A stretch of 41,893 nt of DNA from assembly GCA_026390135.1 (NCBI GenBank), contig JAPLGN010000047.1, positions 1-41,893 on the forward strand. Reading direction: 5' to 3'. The stretch comes from Campylobacterales bacterium (GTDB taxonomy: Bacteria; Campylobacterota; Campylobacteria; Campylobacterales; Sulfurimonadaceae). The notes under the pieces are model-generated. The model saw only the letters and a list, made by a program, of their open reading frames with translations, did not search any database and was not told the DNA's origin. Below, piece by piece: positions 16,045 to 24,760 of the stretch. Position numbers and translations under genes: made by a program. Within the stretch, counting starts at the first letter, position 1, and every line of letters begins with the position of its first letter.

Positions 16045-17589
16045 ATGCAAGAAATAGAAAAAATCGTAAACGGGAAAGACCTGTTTAAACGCCCTGAGTA
16101 CCAAGAGGTGCTCGCAAACAAAAAACAATTCGAGTCTTCTATGCTTGCAGTTAACCCTGCAAAAGTAGATGAGATCGCAGAGTGGACAAAATCATGGGAT
16201 TACCGTGAGAAAAACCTTGCTCGTGAAGCGATTACAGTTAATCCAGCAAAAGCATGTCAGCCTCTTGGTGCTGTTATGGTTGCGCTTGGATTTGAAGGTA
16301 CAATGCCGTATGTTCATGGTTCTCATGGATGTGTAGCATATTTCCGTTCTTACTTTACCCGTCACTTCAAAGAGCCGACTCCTTGTGTTTCTGACTCTAT
16401 GACTGAAGATGCTGCGGTATTTGGTGGTTTGGTAAATATGAAAGAGGGTCTTAAAAACTGTGCTGCTGTTTATAAACCTAAAATGATCGCTGTTTCTACC
16501 ACTTGTATGGCAGAAGTTATCGGTGATGACTTGATGGCGTTTATTATTGCAGCAAAAGAAGAGGATGGCGGAGAATACCTAGCGGCTGATTATCCAATCC
16601 CTTATGCGCACACTCCTTCATTCGTAGGTAGCCATATCACTGGATATGACAACATGATGCACGGTATCATGTCTCAGCTTACTGAAGGACAAAAAGGCGA
16701 AACAAAACAACGTATCAACATCATTCCTGGTTTTGAAACGTACATCGGAAGCCTTCGTTCAGTAAAAACTATCGTAGAAGCGTTCGGCACAGACTATATC
16801 ATGTTGGGCGACCACTCTGATCAATGGGATATGCCAGCGGGTCAATACGAAATGTTCCAAGGCGGAACAAAAATTGAAGACGCAAAAGATTGTATCAACT
16901 CAAGTGCTACTATCTCTCTTCAAAAATACGCTACCGTTAAAACGATGAAAATGGTCGATAAACGTTGGAAACACCCGGGCGGATTCTCTAACCCAGTCGG
17001 TCTCAAAGGGACGGATGAGTTCGTAATGAAACTCGCAGAGCTTACTGGTACAGAAGTACCACAAAAACTCAAAGTAGAGCGCGGCCGTTTGGTTGATGCT
17101 ATGCAAGACAGCTATCCGTACATGCACGGTAAAAAATTTGCTATCTGGGGTGATCCTGACTTCCTAATCGGTGCAGTATCATTCCTCCTTGAGATGGGTG
17201 CAGAGCCGACTCACGTTCTTTGCCACAATGCACCAAACGGTTGGGAAGCAGAGATGAGAGCAATGCTCGATACGTCTCCTGCAAAAGACAGTTTGAATGT
17301 ATGGGCTGGTAAAGACTTGTGGGCAATGCGTTCACTTCTCTTCACTGAGCCTGTCGATTTCATGATCGGTAACAGCTACGGTAAAGAGTTGATGCGCGAC
17401 ACCGGCACTCCGTTGATCTACATTGGATTCCCGATTTTCGACCGTCACCACCTACACCGTTACTCTATCAGCGGATACGATGGTGCGTTGAACCTTCTTA
17501 CTTGGATCACGAACAAAGTTCTTGACCAGTTGGATGAAGATACCAAAGGTATCGCAACAACCGACTACTTCTTCGACCTTATACGCTAA
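16045..17589 (+). CDS. nifK: Nitrogenase molybdenum-iron protein beta chain
   Basis: 514 aa, the partner of NifD. P-cluster cysteines are C71 (NPAKACQPLG), C96 (HGSHGCVAYF) and C154 (STTCMAEVIGDD). The segments CVSDSMTEDAAVFGG and GFPIFDRHHLHR are also typical. The N-terminal extension that wraps the alpha chain is present (residues 1-60). It is the last gene before a strong terminator; nifE and nifN do not follow, so they must lie elsewhere in the genome. Confidence 0.99.
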   Translation: MQEIEKIVNGKDLFKRPEYQEVLANKKQFESSMLAVNPAKVDEIAEWTKSWDYREKNLAREAITVNPAKACQPLGAVMVALGFEGTMPYVHGSHGCVAYFRSYFTRHFKEPTPCVSDSMTEDAAVFGGLVNMKEGLKNCAAVYKPKMIAVSTTCMAEVIGDDLMAFIIAAKEEDGGEYLAADYPIPYAHTPSFVGSHITGYDNMMHGIMSQLTEGQKGETKQRINIIPGFETYIGSLRSVKTIVEAFGTDYIMLGDHSDQWDMPAGQYEMFQGGTKIEDAKDCINSSATISLQKYATVKTMKMVDKRWKHPGGFSNPVGLKGTDEFVMKLAELTGTEVPQKLKVERGRLVDAMQDSYPYMHGKKFAIWGDPDFLIGAVSFLLEMGAEPTHVLCHNAPNGWEAEMRAMLDTSPAKDSLNVWAGKDLWAMRSLLFTEPVDFMIGNSYGKELMRDTGTPLIYIGFPIFDRHHLHRYSISGYDGALNLLTWITNKVLDQLDEDTKGIATTDYFFDLIR

Positions 17590-17595
17590 ACCTTA

Positions 17596-17656
17596 GTCCC
17601 TCTTGGGACAAAATTTCATTGATTCTCGTCACTTTCTCCCTTTGGGGAGATTTTTT
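17596..17656 (+). terminator. nifHDK terminator, with a preceding hairpin
   Basis: GTCCC-TCTT-GGGAC (17596-17609) seven nt after the stop, followed by TCTCCC-TTTG-GGGAGA (17635-17650) and six T residues to 17656. The second is a textbook rho-independent terminator. Confidence 0.85.
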
Positions 17657-17693
17657 GGTTGAATATTCTTAGGAATGTTGAGTCAAAAACTTT

Positions 17694-17796
17694 CGTCATT
17701 CCCGCGAAGGCGGGAATCCAGCTCTTAGTTGAAGATGGATTCCCGGGTCAAGCCCGAGGACCTCATAAGAGGTTCTTTTGCCCTACGGGAATGACG
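17694..17796. repeat. Interspersed palindromic repeat, copy 2
   Basis: CGTCATTCCCGCGAAGGCGGG at the left is the reverse complement, imperfectly, of the right end CTACGGGAATGACGG. Centre: AATCCAGCTC...GGATTCCCGGG. In this copy the right arm is interrupted by a hairpin (GACCTC-ATAA-GAGGTTC). It pairs with the copy at 2383-2477. Confidence 0.85.
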
Positions 17797-17812
17797 GCTT
17801 ATAGGATAATTT

Positions 17813-18001
17813 ATGGCAGACGTTCACGAAAAGATAAAAGAGCAGCTTATGGTTGAAATCTATGCGAGTATCGATCGCATCTACGACTCAATCGAACAGC
17901 ATTTCGAGATGGATGAAACACGACGTGATAATGTTATCAAACATCTCAACACCCTCAAAGACGAACTGTATTTTGTGGTTCAGACGACACCGCTGTCTTA
18001 A
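17813..18001 (+). CDS. Small helical protein of unknown function
   Basis: 62 aa, beginning MADVHEKIKEQLMVEIYASIDRI-; all helical, acidic, no cysteine. AGGAT precedes the ATG by 6 nt. It starts 16 nt after the palindromic repeat and its stop overlaps the stop of the convergent 17998-18237 gene by 4 nt. I do not recognise the family. Placement behind nifHDK does not by itself link it to nitrogen fixation, as a strong terminator and the repeat lie between. Confidence 0.55.
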   Translation: MADVHEKIKEQLMVEIYASIDRIYDSIEQHFEMDETRRDNVIKHLNTLKDELYFVVQTTPLS

Positions 18002-18237
18002 AGTGATTCTTCGTCTTCAAATTCTTGAAATGCTTCGGTAAGGTCAGAGGGATTGACAATTTCTTTCTCCATCTTCTCTGCATATTGGGCTTCTTCGACT
18101 TTTGCATGCGCTTCTTCGACATAATCAATAAATGTTTCGATATCTTGTTCGGGTATATAAAATTGTGCATACCCCAACGCAATATCAATAAATTCTGCCC
18201 CACACCCGTAGTTCACTAATTGCTGTTTTAAATCCAT
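17998..18237 (-). CDS. Small acidic protein of unknown function
   Basis: 79 aa; starts MDLKQQLVNYGCGAEFIDIALGY- and ends in a very acidic tail (EAFQEFEDEESL). GAGG lies 8 nt before the ATG, and a TTGTTTATAAT stretch upstream could be its promoter. No membrane segment. Family not recognised. Confidence 0.55.
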   Translation of the reverse strand: MDLKQQLVNYGCGAEFIDIALGYAQFYIPEQDIETFIDYVEEAHAKVEEAQYAEKMEKEIVNPSDLTEAFQEFEDEESL

Positions 18238-18310
18238 AATAGTTACCTCGTATTTTAATGGGCGGTATTATAAACAAGAACAGTTGAAATACTAATGTAT
18301 TACGAATTAC

Positions 18311-18862
18311 TTACTTTTCTTTTAGATCATCTCGAAGTTTTGGGAGTTCTTTACGATAACGTTCACCGTCTCCGTAAGGGGTAAATTTAAAGTAATGGGC
18401 ATGGTGAAAGCGCAGTTTACGGGCGTGCCGAATCGGACACCAAAACTGTTCTGTTCGTGCGACTATTTCAGTCGTATAACCTAAAAGACCGCTAAAATAG
18501 GAACAATATAGGCAGTTGATTTTTTCAACAATATTTAGAAATTCCAAACCTGCACGATCAAAGGCAAAATAATCTTTGCGAAGAACGGGAGCAATCTTAT
18601 AGACCCTAAAATTGATCATTTGAAATATAAACAAGAAAAATTCTAAAATAAATGCAGGGATAATACCGACATAGATAAGAGGAGCTGTCAAAAGATGGAG
18701 GAACGGTGCGCGAGTAAAATAAACAAGGAGATTTACTTTAAACTTTTTTTGTGCAGTGAGAAGATCGCGTGAAAGCTTTTGCTCTTCTTGGTCAATCTCT
18801 TTTAACAGGTTCTCTTCCAGAATACGCATTGCCTGAAAAAGTTCATCTATTTTTGGGTTCAT
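18311..18862 (-). CDS. Conserved membrane protein with Cys/His-rich C-terminus
   Basis: 183 aa. An N-terminal coiled-coil-like helix (residues 1-40) is followed by two membrane segments (about 45-90) and a cytoplasmic part with CLYCSYFSGLL, QFWCPIRHARK and HHAHYFKF motifs. The C-x2-C, a third cysteine and several histidines suggest a metal site. The FWCPIRHA pattern is one I associate with conserved bacterial proteins of unknown function, not a named family. No partner gene is obvious. Confidence 0.65.
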   Translation of the reverse strand: MNPKIDELFQAMRILEENLLKEIDQEEQKLSRDLLTAQKKFKVNLLVYFTRAPFLHLLTAPLIYVGIIPAFILEFFLFIFQMINFRVYKIAPVLRKDYFAFDRAGLEFLNIVEKINCLYCSYFSGLLGYTTEIVARTEQFWCPIRHARKLRFHHAHYFKFTPYGDGERYRKELPKLRDDLKEK

Positions 18863-18942
18863 GTTGTATCTTTGAATCTAGGATACATAATACTATCAGG
18901 AGAACCCTCAAAGCTTTATGATTTTTACTTTTTAGACAATAA

Positions 18943-19449
18943 TTAATGAATCAAGATTTTTTTTGCTGTCTTATTCGCTGTTTTTGGGATAGTAATCATC
19001 ACTGAATCCTTTTTAAAGGTTGCCTCTATTTTATCAATGTCTGCATTTTCAGGTAAGACAAGGCTTTGGTGATAAGAGCTGTACGATTGCTGTGTTTTCT
19101 CTTTTGTTTTTTCCACAACTTTTCGTTCAGCTGCAATAACCAACAGATCATTGATGATATTGATAGAAATATTTTTTTTCTCAATATCAGGTAGAAGAAC
19201 ATTAATCGTATACGACTGACTATTTTCCTTGAAACTCATGGATGATTGATAGTGAATCGCAGGATTAACGCTAATTGAGCGGCTGAATATCTTATCAAAA
19301 TCGGGAAGCCACCACCCTTGACAGCCCCATTCGCATTCATTAGGTACTGAGTTTTTATCCGTAACGGTACTGACAGCAGAAGAAACTGCCAATGTTGTTA
19401 AGATTAAACTTGAGAGAAATACGCTTTTTATTGTTGAATAAGTAGACAT
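18943..19449 (-). CDS. Exported Hsp20/alpha-crystallin-like protein
   Basis: 168 aa. Residues 1-25 form a signal peptide (STIKSVFLSSLILTTLAVSSA). Residues 70-168 form an alpha-crystallin domain: YTINVLLPDIEKKNISINI, LLVIAAERKV, YHQSLVLPENADIDKIEATF and SVMITIPKT, ending KKILIH with an I-x-I-like tail. Most small heat-shock proteins are cytoplasmic, so a periplasmic one is unusual. The mid region ECEWGCQGWWLPDF has two cysteines that could be oxidised in the periplasm. AAGGAG precedes the ATG. A degraded Hsp20 C-terminus lies just upstream on the same strand. Confidence 0.85.
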   Translation of the reverse strand: MSTYSTIKSVFLSSLILTTLAVSSAVSTVTDKNSVPNECEWGCQGWWLPDFDKIFSRSISVNPAIHYQSSMSFKENSQSYTINVLLPDIEKKNISINIINDLLVIAAERKVVEKTKEKTQQSYSSYHQSLVLPENADIDKIEATFKKDSVMITIPKTANKTAKKILIH

Positions 19450-19473
19450 TTTTACTCCTTAAAGTTTTAAAGT

Positions 19474-19614
19474 CTATTTGACTTTAATCTTTTTCGTCTC
19501 TTTTGGAGCCGTTTTAGAGATGGTGATGTTTAACACACCATTATCTGTTTTTGTATCTGCATCGTAACGTTTGATAGAAAATAATTCTATAGTATTAAAA
19601 TGAGCTTTAAATGA
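19474..19614 (-). pseudogene. Remnant of an Hsp20 gene (C-terminal end)
   Basis: Reading the minus strand in one frame gives about 46 codons ending at TAG (19474-19476): ...ELFSIKRYDADTKTDNG and VLNITISKTAPKETKK. This matches the last part of the alpha-crystallin domain (N-G-V-L-x-I-T-I-x-K) and parallels the tail of the neighbouring exported protein. There is no start codon or ribosome binding site and the frame is closed upstream by TAA (19615-19617). It looks like the leftover of a cytoplasmic Hsp20 gene once directly upstream of the exported one. Confidence 0.7.
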
Positions 19615-19642
19615 TTAATTATGAATGATTAATGTTGGAAAA

Positions 19643-20263
19643 TTATGCTGAAGTTATGAGAGGAACAAAGCGAAAGCCTGGTAATTCATAGGCGTTTATT
19701 TCACCGTTTATTTCTTTTGTAATACGCCAAACACTCTCTAAAATCGGAATAACCAAAATTCCATCAGGTTTGAGCTGATCCAATAATTCCATTGGCATAT
19801 CGAAGGCACTCGCAGAGACGAGGATACGGTCATACAGATGATCAGGTTTTCCAAGAGCAGATGGATTTGCTAATTCAATTGATGCATTGTCAATATGCAC
19901 CTTTTTTAAACTTTTTTGTCCATACTCTACGAGATAAGGAATACGCTCAATGCCTTCTATAAATCCATTTTTACCGACTACTGAAGCTAAAAGAGCGGTT
20001 GTCCATCCTGAACCTGAACCAATATCTAAAATATTCTCTCCCGGTTTAGGTTGTAAAAGCTCCAGCATAATTGCGACTGTTGTGGGTTGAGAAATAGTTT
20101 GTCCCATACCAATTGACAGGGGATAATCACTGTATATCTCACTACTTGGTTCTTCTGGAACAAAAAAAATACGGTCACATTCTCGAAATGCTTTTATCAG
20201 TACAGGGGAATGAAGAACGCCCGCACTAATGAGATGGTGAATAAGTTCTTGATTGGTGTTCAT
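19643..20263 (-). CDS. pcm: Protein-L-isoaspartate O-methyltransferase
   Basis: SAM-dependent enzyme that methylates L-isoaspartyl residues in aged proteins. 206 aa. Motif I LDIGSGSGWTTALLA binds SAM; SIGMGQTISQPTTVAIMLELL is the family-specific region before it; EGIERIPYLVEYGQ and DRILVSASAFDMP follow. Length is normal. It lies in a small leftward group with the DksA-like and AmrS-like genes, 24 nt after the former. Confidence 0.92.
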   Translation of the reverse strand: MNTNQELIHHLISAGVLHSPVLIKAFRECDRIFFVPEEPSSEIYSDYPLSIGMGQTISQPTTVAIMLELLQPKPGENILDIGSGSGWTTALLASVVGKNGFIEGIERIPYLVEYGQKSLKKVHIDNASIELANPSALGKPDHLYDRILVSASAFDMPMELLDQLKPDGILVIPILESVWRITKEINGEINAYELPGFRFVPLITSA

Positions 20264-20287
20264 CGTATTACAATCTACCGTACATAT

Positions 20288-20626
20288 TTAGACATGAACA
20301 ACAGTCCTTGCGGATGGATTTGCGATCAATCGCTCAATGGGAATCTTTTTAGCTGTTTTTTCACATATACCGTAAACTCTTAATTTGATACGACTTAATG
20401 CAGCATTAATCTCAGCCAATTCTGTTTCAAGCCTATGCAGAAGTGCTTGATCTGAAGTGTTATTTATCTGCAAGTCGGCCATATCTTCGACATCGTTAAT
20501 GTCATCGTCACTTACAAGCGCATTAATTTCTGCTTTTAAAGATTCAATATTACTAATAATCTTCTTCTTATCCGCAATCAGCATTTTTTCAAAAACCTTG
20601 TGATTTAAATCATTTCGTGTATGCAT
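20288..20626 (-). CDS. DksA/TraR-like protein with a lost zinc finger
   Basis: 112 aa. A long coiled coil (residues 10-85) has the D-D-I-N-D-x-E-D-M-A-D segment near its turn, then the DksA-type end YGICEKTAKKIPIERLIANPSART. Of the four zinc cysteines only the first (GIC) survives; the C-x2-C partner and both distal cysteines are missing. Zinc-free DksA forms exist, so it may still bind RNA polymerase through the secondary channel. AAAGGAC precedes the ATG. Confidence 0.8.
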   Translation of the reverse strand: MHTRNDLNHKVFEKMLIADKKKIISNIESLKAEINALVSDDDINDVEDMADLQINNTSDQALLHRLETELAEINAALSRIKLRVYGICEKTAKKIPIERLIANPSARTVVHV

Positions 20627-20650
20627 TATTTGTCCTTTTAGGGTTAAATA

Positions 20651-21676
20651 CTAGTGCCAAATTCCATGAAGTGTATAACTGCATGAGGGACACTGGTTAT
20701 TGTTGATTAAATGATTTGTTACATACTGACCGATCTGACCGTGACGGTCGATGACCAGTTTTCCGCATTTTGGACAGTAGGTTGATTCTCTTTCCTCATC
20801 ATCAATATTTCCGACATACACATACTTTAATCCAACGTCTTTGCCGATATCATAAGCACGACGCAGTGTTTGGGGCGGTGTTCGAGGAACATTTAACATT
20901 TTATACATTGGGTGAAAAGCACTGATGTGCCACGGCATATTCGTATCAAGATTGGCTTGAAATTGTGCAATTGCCCGAATCTCTTCATCCGAATCGTTGT
21001 ATCCCGGAATGAGAAGAGTCGTTGTCTCTATCCATATCCCTTTTTTATGGGCGTATTCAATCGTATCCAGCACAGGTTTGAGAGATGCACCGCAGATATC
21101 TTTGTAAAACGACTGGCTATATCCTTTAATATCAATATTCATTCCATCCAAATAAGGCGCTATTGTATCAATGGCTTTGTGCGTTTCATACCCACTCGTG
21201 ACGTAGATATTTTTTAAACCTGCTTCATGCGCAAGTTTCGCAGTATCATAGGTATATTCGAAAAAGACAACCGGTTCGTTGTACGTGTAGGCAATGCTTT
21301 GACAGCCGTTTTTAAGTGCATAATCAACGGCTCGCTGAGGAGATAAAGGGTGCCCGATTATTTCATGATTGTGTTCTTTTGGATATTGAGAAATATCTGC
21401 ATTTTGACAAAATTTACAGGATAAATTGCACCCGACCGTTCCAAATGAAAAAACGCTTGAACCGGGTAAAAAATGAAACATCGGTTTTTTTTCTATCGGA
21501 TCAACATTGACTGCTGCTGCAAGTCCATACGTCAGCAAATAAAGCTCTCCGTTTTCGACTTTACGAATCCCGCAAATACCATATTCGCCTTCGCTTAGTT
21601 TGCAGTGCTGATTACATGCTTCACACGCAATTCTTCCATCGTCTAGTTTTGTGGAAAGCCATGCTATGTGTGGCAT
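20651..21676 (-). CDS. AmrS-type radical SAM enzyme (AmmeMemoRadiSam system / PFL-activase-like)
   Basis: 341 aa. Radical SAM motif C83-x3-C87-x2-C90 (GCNLSCKFCQN), preceded by an N-terminal ACEACNQHCKLSEGEYGICG cysteine region, and followed by AYTYNEPVVFFEYTYDTA, TSGYETHKA and WIETTTLLIPGYND, all typical of AmrS. The C-terminus carries another Cys set (CPKCG...CPSC) that may bind zinc or iron. The Memo and AMMECR1 partners are not in this window. AAAGGAG lies before the ATG. Confidence 0.88.
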   Translation of the reverse strand: MPHIAWLSTKLDDGRIACEACNQHCKLSEGEYGICGIRKVENGELYLLTYGLAAAVNVDPIEKKPMFHFLPGSSVFSFGTVGCNLSCKFCQNADISQYPKEHNHEIIGHPLSPQRAVDYALKNGCQSIAYTYNEPVVFFEYTYDTAKLAHEAGLKNIYVTSGYETHKAIDTIAPYLDGMNIDIKGYSQSFYKDICGASLKPVLDTIEYAHKKGIWIETTTLLIPGYNDSDEEIRAIAQFQANLDTNMPWHISAFHPMYKMLNVPRTPPQTLRRAYDIGKDVGLKYVYVGNIDDEERESTYCPKCGKLVIDRHGQIGQYVTNHLINNNQCPSCSYTLHGIWH

Positions 21677-21704
21677 TGGGACTCCTTTAAAAAAATCATC
21701 TGCG

Positions 21705-22175
21705 TTATTTAATAAAATGTTCTAATAGCTGATCATCAGGAATTTTAGTTAAATCCGAATGAAGGTTCATAATCATAGTCATTTTGACTGCTGGATTCAG
21801 TAATTCGACTATTTTGTTATTAATGGCTTTTGGGGCTGCAAAATACCATGATCGTACCGCCTGCTGCTCAATTGTTTTATTGATTTGTTCTGCGATATCT
21901 TTAATACGACGGCGCTCTTCTTCCAGTCTTATATTATGATCCTCACCTGATCCTTTGGCACCTACTCCTATATCATGATTCCCACCAGTTCCGCTGGCGC
22001 CTGCGCCTTCAAAATTCCCCTGTTGATCTGAAACTTTCTCGCTTAATCGTTGATGAATATCTAGGCTTTCACTGCCTTCCATGAGTTCAACCGCTTCTCT
22101 TCCTAGTGGATCCACTTTGGTAACAAAGAATTTAAAACGCTGTAGATCAGCTACGATAATAAGTTTTGATGACAT
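21705..22175 (-). CDS. Host-attachment-family protein
   Basis: 156 aa. Opens with KLIIVADLQRFKFFV and ends VRSWYFAAPKAINNKIVELLNPAVKMTMIMNLHSDLTKIP; the A-P-x-x-x-x-x-x-x-L and L-x-x-D-L-T pattern is that of the bacterial Host_attach family, a release-factor eRF1-like fold. The middle (residues 50-85) is a Gly-rich flexible loop. The name is historical; the molecular role is unknown. AGGGG lies before the ATG. Confidence 0.78.
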   Translation of the reverse strand: MSSKLIIVADLQRFKFFVTKVDPLGREAVELMEGSESLDIHQRLSEKVSDQQGNFEGAGASGTGGNHDIGVGAKGSGEDHNIRLEEERRRIKDIAEQINKTIEQQAVRSWYFAAPKAINNKIVELLNPAVKMTMIMNLHSDLTKIPDDQLLEHFIK

Positions 22176-22276
22176 AATAACCCCTTTTATTAAACTGGAA
22201 ATTTAAATCTGATTAAACAGATATTTATTGATCCGTTTGGTTTATCGTAACAAAAAGTAATGAGTTAAATATGATT

Positions 22277-22525
22277 TTATCTCTCCGACCGCTCTAGAAA
22301 ATACTCGCACATATGGTCCACCGTATCCACCTTCGCATAATCAGATTCGGGAACCTCGATTTCCAGTATCTCGCTCAAACCCGTCAATATTTTTAGAAAA
22401 TCAAACGAATCAATTTCTAGCGAACGTTGAATATTTTTATCGGAAATGATATCCGCTTCGTCGATATCAGGTGCAATTTCCTGTATTTCTTCGATGATGG
22501 CTGTTTTTATTTGCTCTTTAGTCAT
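22277..22525 (-). CDS. Acyl carrier protein-like
   Basis: 82 aa. The 4'-phosphopantetheine serine is S40 in EIDSFDFLKIL, the D-S-x-x-x-x motif of carrier proteins. The sequence is acidic and helical. It is the last gene of the dehydrogenase operon, with its ATG overlapping the E2 stop by 4 nt. That position suggests a dedicated carrier, probably of octanoyl groups for lipoate assembly, rather than the general fatty-acid ACP. No such pairing is proved here. Confidence 0.85.
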   Translation of the reverse strand: MTKEQIKTAIIEEIQEIAPDIDEADIISDKNIQRSLEIDSFDFLKILTGLSEILEIEVPESDYAKVDTVDHMCEYFLERSER

Positions 22526-23598
22526 AGTAGCTCCTGTGGATGTTGTAAGAGATCGTTTAATTTTTCCAGAAATTTCGCTCCGGTTCGTCCATCTGTAGCT
22601 CGATGATCACCTGCGAGTGTTGCCCGCATCACTTTTCGCACACTCAGAGCATCGCCCTCAGCCCACGGAGAGTCCGTAATTCGTCCCAATCCTACAAGAG
22701 CGACCTGGGGAGGATAGATGACACCGTACACACTCTCAACGCCTAAATCGCCAAGGTTAGTAATCGTGATGGTTTGCTGGGTGATTTCGGTGTTTCGCAG
22801 TTTTCCCGCACGGGTGCGTGTGATGAGATCATCAAGCTGATGCATTGTCTCATCTAGCCCCATGCTATCGGCAGCGAGAAGGGCTGGAGTCATAAGCCCC
22901 TCTTTACGTAATGCTATGGCGATTCCGGGATTAATCTCTGCACTGATTCTTGGAGTATCATTTTCCCAAAAGCCGTTGAGTTCAGGTACTGTTTTGAGGG
23001 AAAGAACGACAGCCCGTATCAGTAAGGCAGCAGGGAGAATCCGTTCTTTGATGCTTCGTGTGGAATTGAGTGTTTCGAGCCAGTGAAGTGCTGGGGTCAT
23101 GTTAATGGAGGTGGTGAGATAATAGTGAGGAATTTCGGCGTTGGAACGGCTCATGACACGAGCGATAGCCTGACGCATACTACTTGTATGGGAAGAATTG
23201 GAGGGCGGTTTTGAGCTGGATTCTATTTGTGCAAGTCCGACTGCCCCTGTACCTGAGGCTAAACTGGCAAGTTCGATCCCAAGCTCTTTAGCTTTTTTAC
23301 GTGCTGCAGGGGAAGCTTTAATCCGTTGGTCTGGAGGGGCTTCTTTTGTGACAGGCGTTTCTCCCTCAGTGCGGATTATCGCCAGAGGGGTACCTACCGT
23401 ACATTCTGTCTCTTCATTTACGAGAATCTTTTCAACAATTCCCTCTTCGAATACTTCTATCTCTATAACCCCTTTGTTCGTTTCAACCTCTGCGATGACT
23501 TGTCCTTTGGTGACGTGATCCCCCTCTTTGACATGCCATTCCATCAAAACGGCGGATTCCATATCGGCGCCCAAACTGGGCATTACAAAGCTGCTCAT
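22522..23598 (-). CDS. Dihydrolipoyl acyltransferase (E2) of a 2-oxoacid or acetoin dehydrogenase complex
   Basis: 358 aa. One lipoyl domain (residues 1-78) with lipoyl lysine K42 in [13 protein letters not shown]; a short E1/E3-binding domain ([17 protein letters not shown], about 92-110); and a catalytic domain from about 135 ending [13 protein letters not shown] with H332 and D336 (H-x3-D-G). It transfers the acyl group to CoA. One lipoyl domain and the small size resemble AcoC or compact PDH E2 types. Starts by ATGA overlap with E1 beta and ends by ATGA overlap with ACP. Confidence 0.93.
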   Translation of the reverse strand: MSSFVMPSLGADMESAVLMEWHVKEGDHVTKGQVIAEVETNKGVIEIEVFEEGIVEKILVNEETECTVGTPLAIIRTEGETPVTKEAPPDQRIKASPAARKKAKELGIELASLASGTGAVGLAQIESSSKPPSNSSHTSSMRQAIARVMSRSNAEIPHYYLTTSINMTPALHWLETLNSTRSIKERILPAALLIRAVVLSLKTVPELNGFWENDTPRISAEINPGIAIALRKEGLMTPALLAADSMGLDETMHQLDDLITRTRAGKLRNTEITQQTITITNLGDLGVESVYGVIYPPQVALVGLGRITDSPWAEGDALSVRKVMRATLAGDHRATDGRTGAKFLEKLNDLLQHPQELL

Positions 23599-24578
23599 GA
23601 TTTCTCCATCAGTTTTTTTGCCATGGCCACAATTTTATCCGGTTGCGGGAGAGCGGCGTCTTCGAGATGTTTGGGGTAGGGCAGAGGTATTTCAGTAGTG
23701 CATAAGCGTGCCATCGGGGCATCAAGTTCAAAAAAAGCCTGTTCGTTGATTCGTGCCATAATCTCTGCAGAGATACTTCCCGATTTCCACCCCTCATCAA
23801 CTATCATTACACGATGGGTTTTACTAACTGATTTCATGATACTTTCATTATCCAAAGGACGAAGTGAACGCAAGTCAATAACTTCAGCATCAATCCCTTC
23901 AGCGATTAGAGTTTTCGCAGCTAGAAGTACTTTGAAAAGACTGCTTCCATAGGTTAAAATAGTTAAATCTTTACCTGCTCGCTGTATTCGTGCTTTTCCA
24001 ATAGGCAAAGGAAGTGCTTGGGTATCTAATGCTCCCTTGGAGTTGTAAATCATCGCGCTCTCAAAAATTAATACCGGATCAGGATCCGCAAGCGCCAAAC
24101 CTATCATATTGTGCGCATCTTGTATGGTTGCAGGGGTTAGCACTTTGAGTCCTGGGATATGAGCATACCACCCTTCCAGAGAGTGAGAGTGTTGTGCGGC
24201 GAGCTGTTTACCTCCTCCTGTTGCCATGCGTATCACCAGCGGAACGTTAAACTGGCCGCCGGACATGTGCAGGAGAGTCGCGGCATTGTTCATGATCTGA
24301 TCAAGTGCCAAAAGGCTGAAGTTGACCGTCATGATCTCGACGATGGGACGCATACCGCCTAAAGCTGCACCAATACCCGCACCGGTAAACGCCGATTCAG
24401 ACAAGGGGGTATCAATAATTCGCTGTGGACCAAAGTGTTCCAACAGTCCCATGCTGACTGCATAACTTCCCCCATAATGACCAACGTCTTCGCCCATCAA
24501 AAAAACTCGCTCATCGTGTTCCATTGCTTCTCTCAATGCTTGGCGTACTGCTTCTCGATAAGTTATGATTGAGCTCAT
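23595..24578 (-). CDS. 2-oxoacid/acetoin dehydrogenase E1 component, beta subunit
   Basis: 327 aa. The transketolase pyrimidine-binding and C-terminal domains are clear: [47 protein letters not shown], then [22 protein letters not shown] and the C-terminal [12 protein letters not shown] and [13 protein letters not shown]. With E1 alpha it binds thiamine diphosphate and decarboxylates the substrate. Overlaps E2 (4 nt) downstream and the chimeric remnant (4 nt) upstream. Substrate (pyruvate, acetoin or branched-chain) cannot be told from this reading. Confidence 0.95.
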   Translation of the reverse strand: MSSIITYREAVRQALREAMEHDERVFLMGEDVGHYGGSYAVSMGLLEHFGPQRIIDTPLSESAFTGAGIGAALGGMRPIVEIMTVNFSLLALDQIMNNAATLLHMSGGQFNVPLVIRMATGGGKQLAAQHSHSLEGWYAHIPGLKVLTPATIQDAHNMIGLALADPDPVLIFESAMIYNSKGALDTQALPLPIGKARIQRAGKDLTILTYGSSLFKVLLAAKTLIAEGIDAEVIDLRSLRPLDNESIMKSVSKTHRVMIVDEGWKSGSISAEIMARINEQAFFELDAPMARLCTTEIPLPYPKHLEDAALPQPDKIVAMAKKLMEKS

Positions 24579-24760
24579 TGCGCAACCTTAGAAAAATAAA
24601 TATTTTTTTCCAAATCTTCATTGGATTCCAATATACTGTTTTCGTATAAGGGCACCGCTTCGTTGATGATATCGGTAATTTCAGTTTCAGGTTTATTATA
24701 TTCCATTGCTTCTTGCAATGCTTGGCGTAGTGCTTCTTGATAAGTCATAATTGATTTCAT
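24575..24760 (-). CDS. Chimeric 61-aa remnant: E1-beta start fused to E1-alpha end
   Basis: The first 20 residues ([20 protein letters not shown]) copy the E1 beta start ([20 protein letters not shown]). The rest ([25 protein letters not shown]...VAQ) copies the E1 alpha end ([25 protein letters not shown]...VAQ). It overlaps E1 alpha and E1 beta by 4 nt each, at identical junctions (CAATGA). So alpha-beta was tandemly duplicated and most of the inner beta and alpha was deleted. The fragment is still in frame and translatable but carries no catalytic part; whether the peptide does anything is unknown. Confidence 0.85.
   Translation of the reverse strand: MKSIMTYQEALRQALQEAMEYNKPETEITDIINEAVPLYENSILESNEDLEKNIYFSKVAQ

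Noticed and set aside
24575-24760. The 61-aa frame as an independent regulatory subunit of the dehydrogenase.
   Set aside because: Both ends are clearly copies of E1 beta and E1 alpha termini; duplication plus deletion explains it without a new family.
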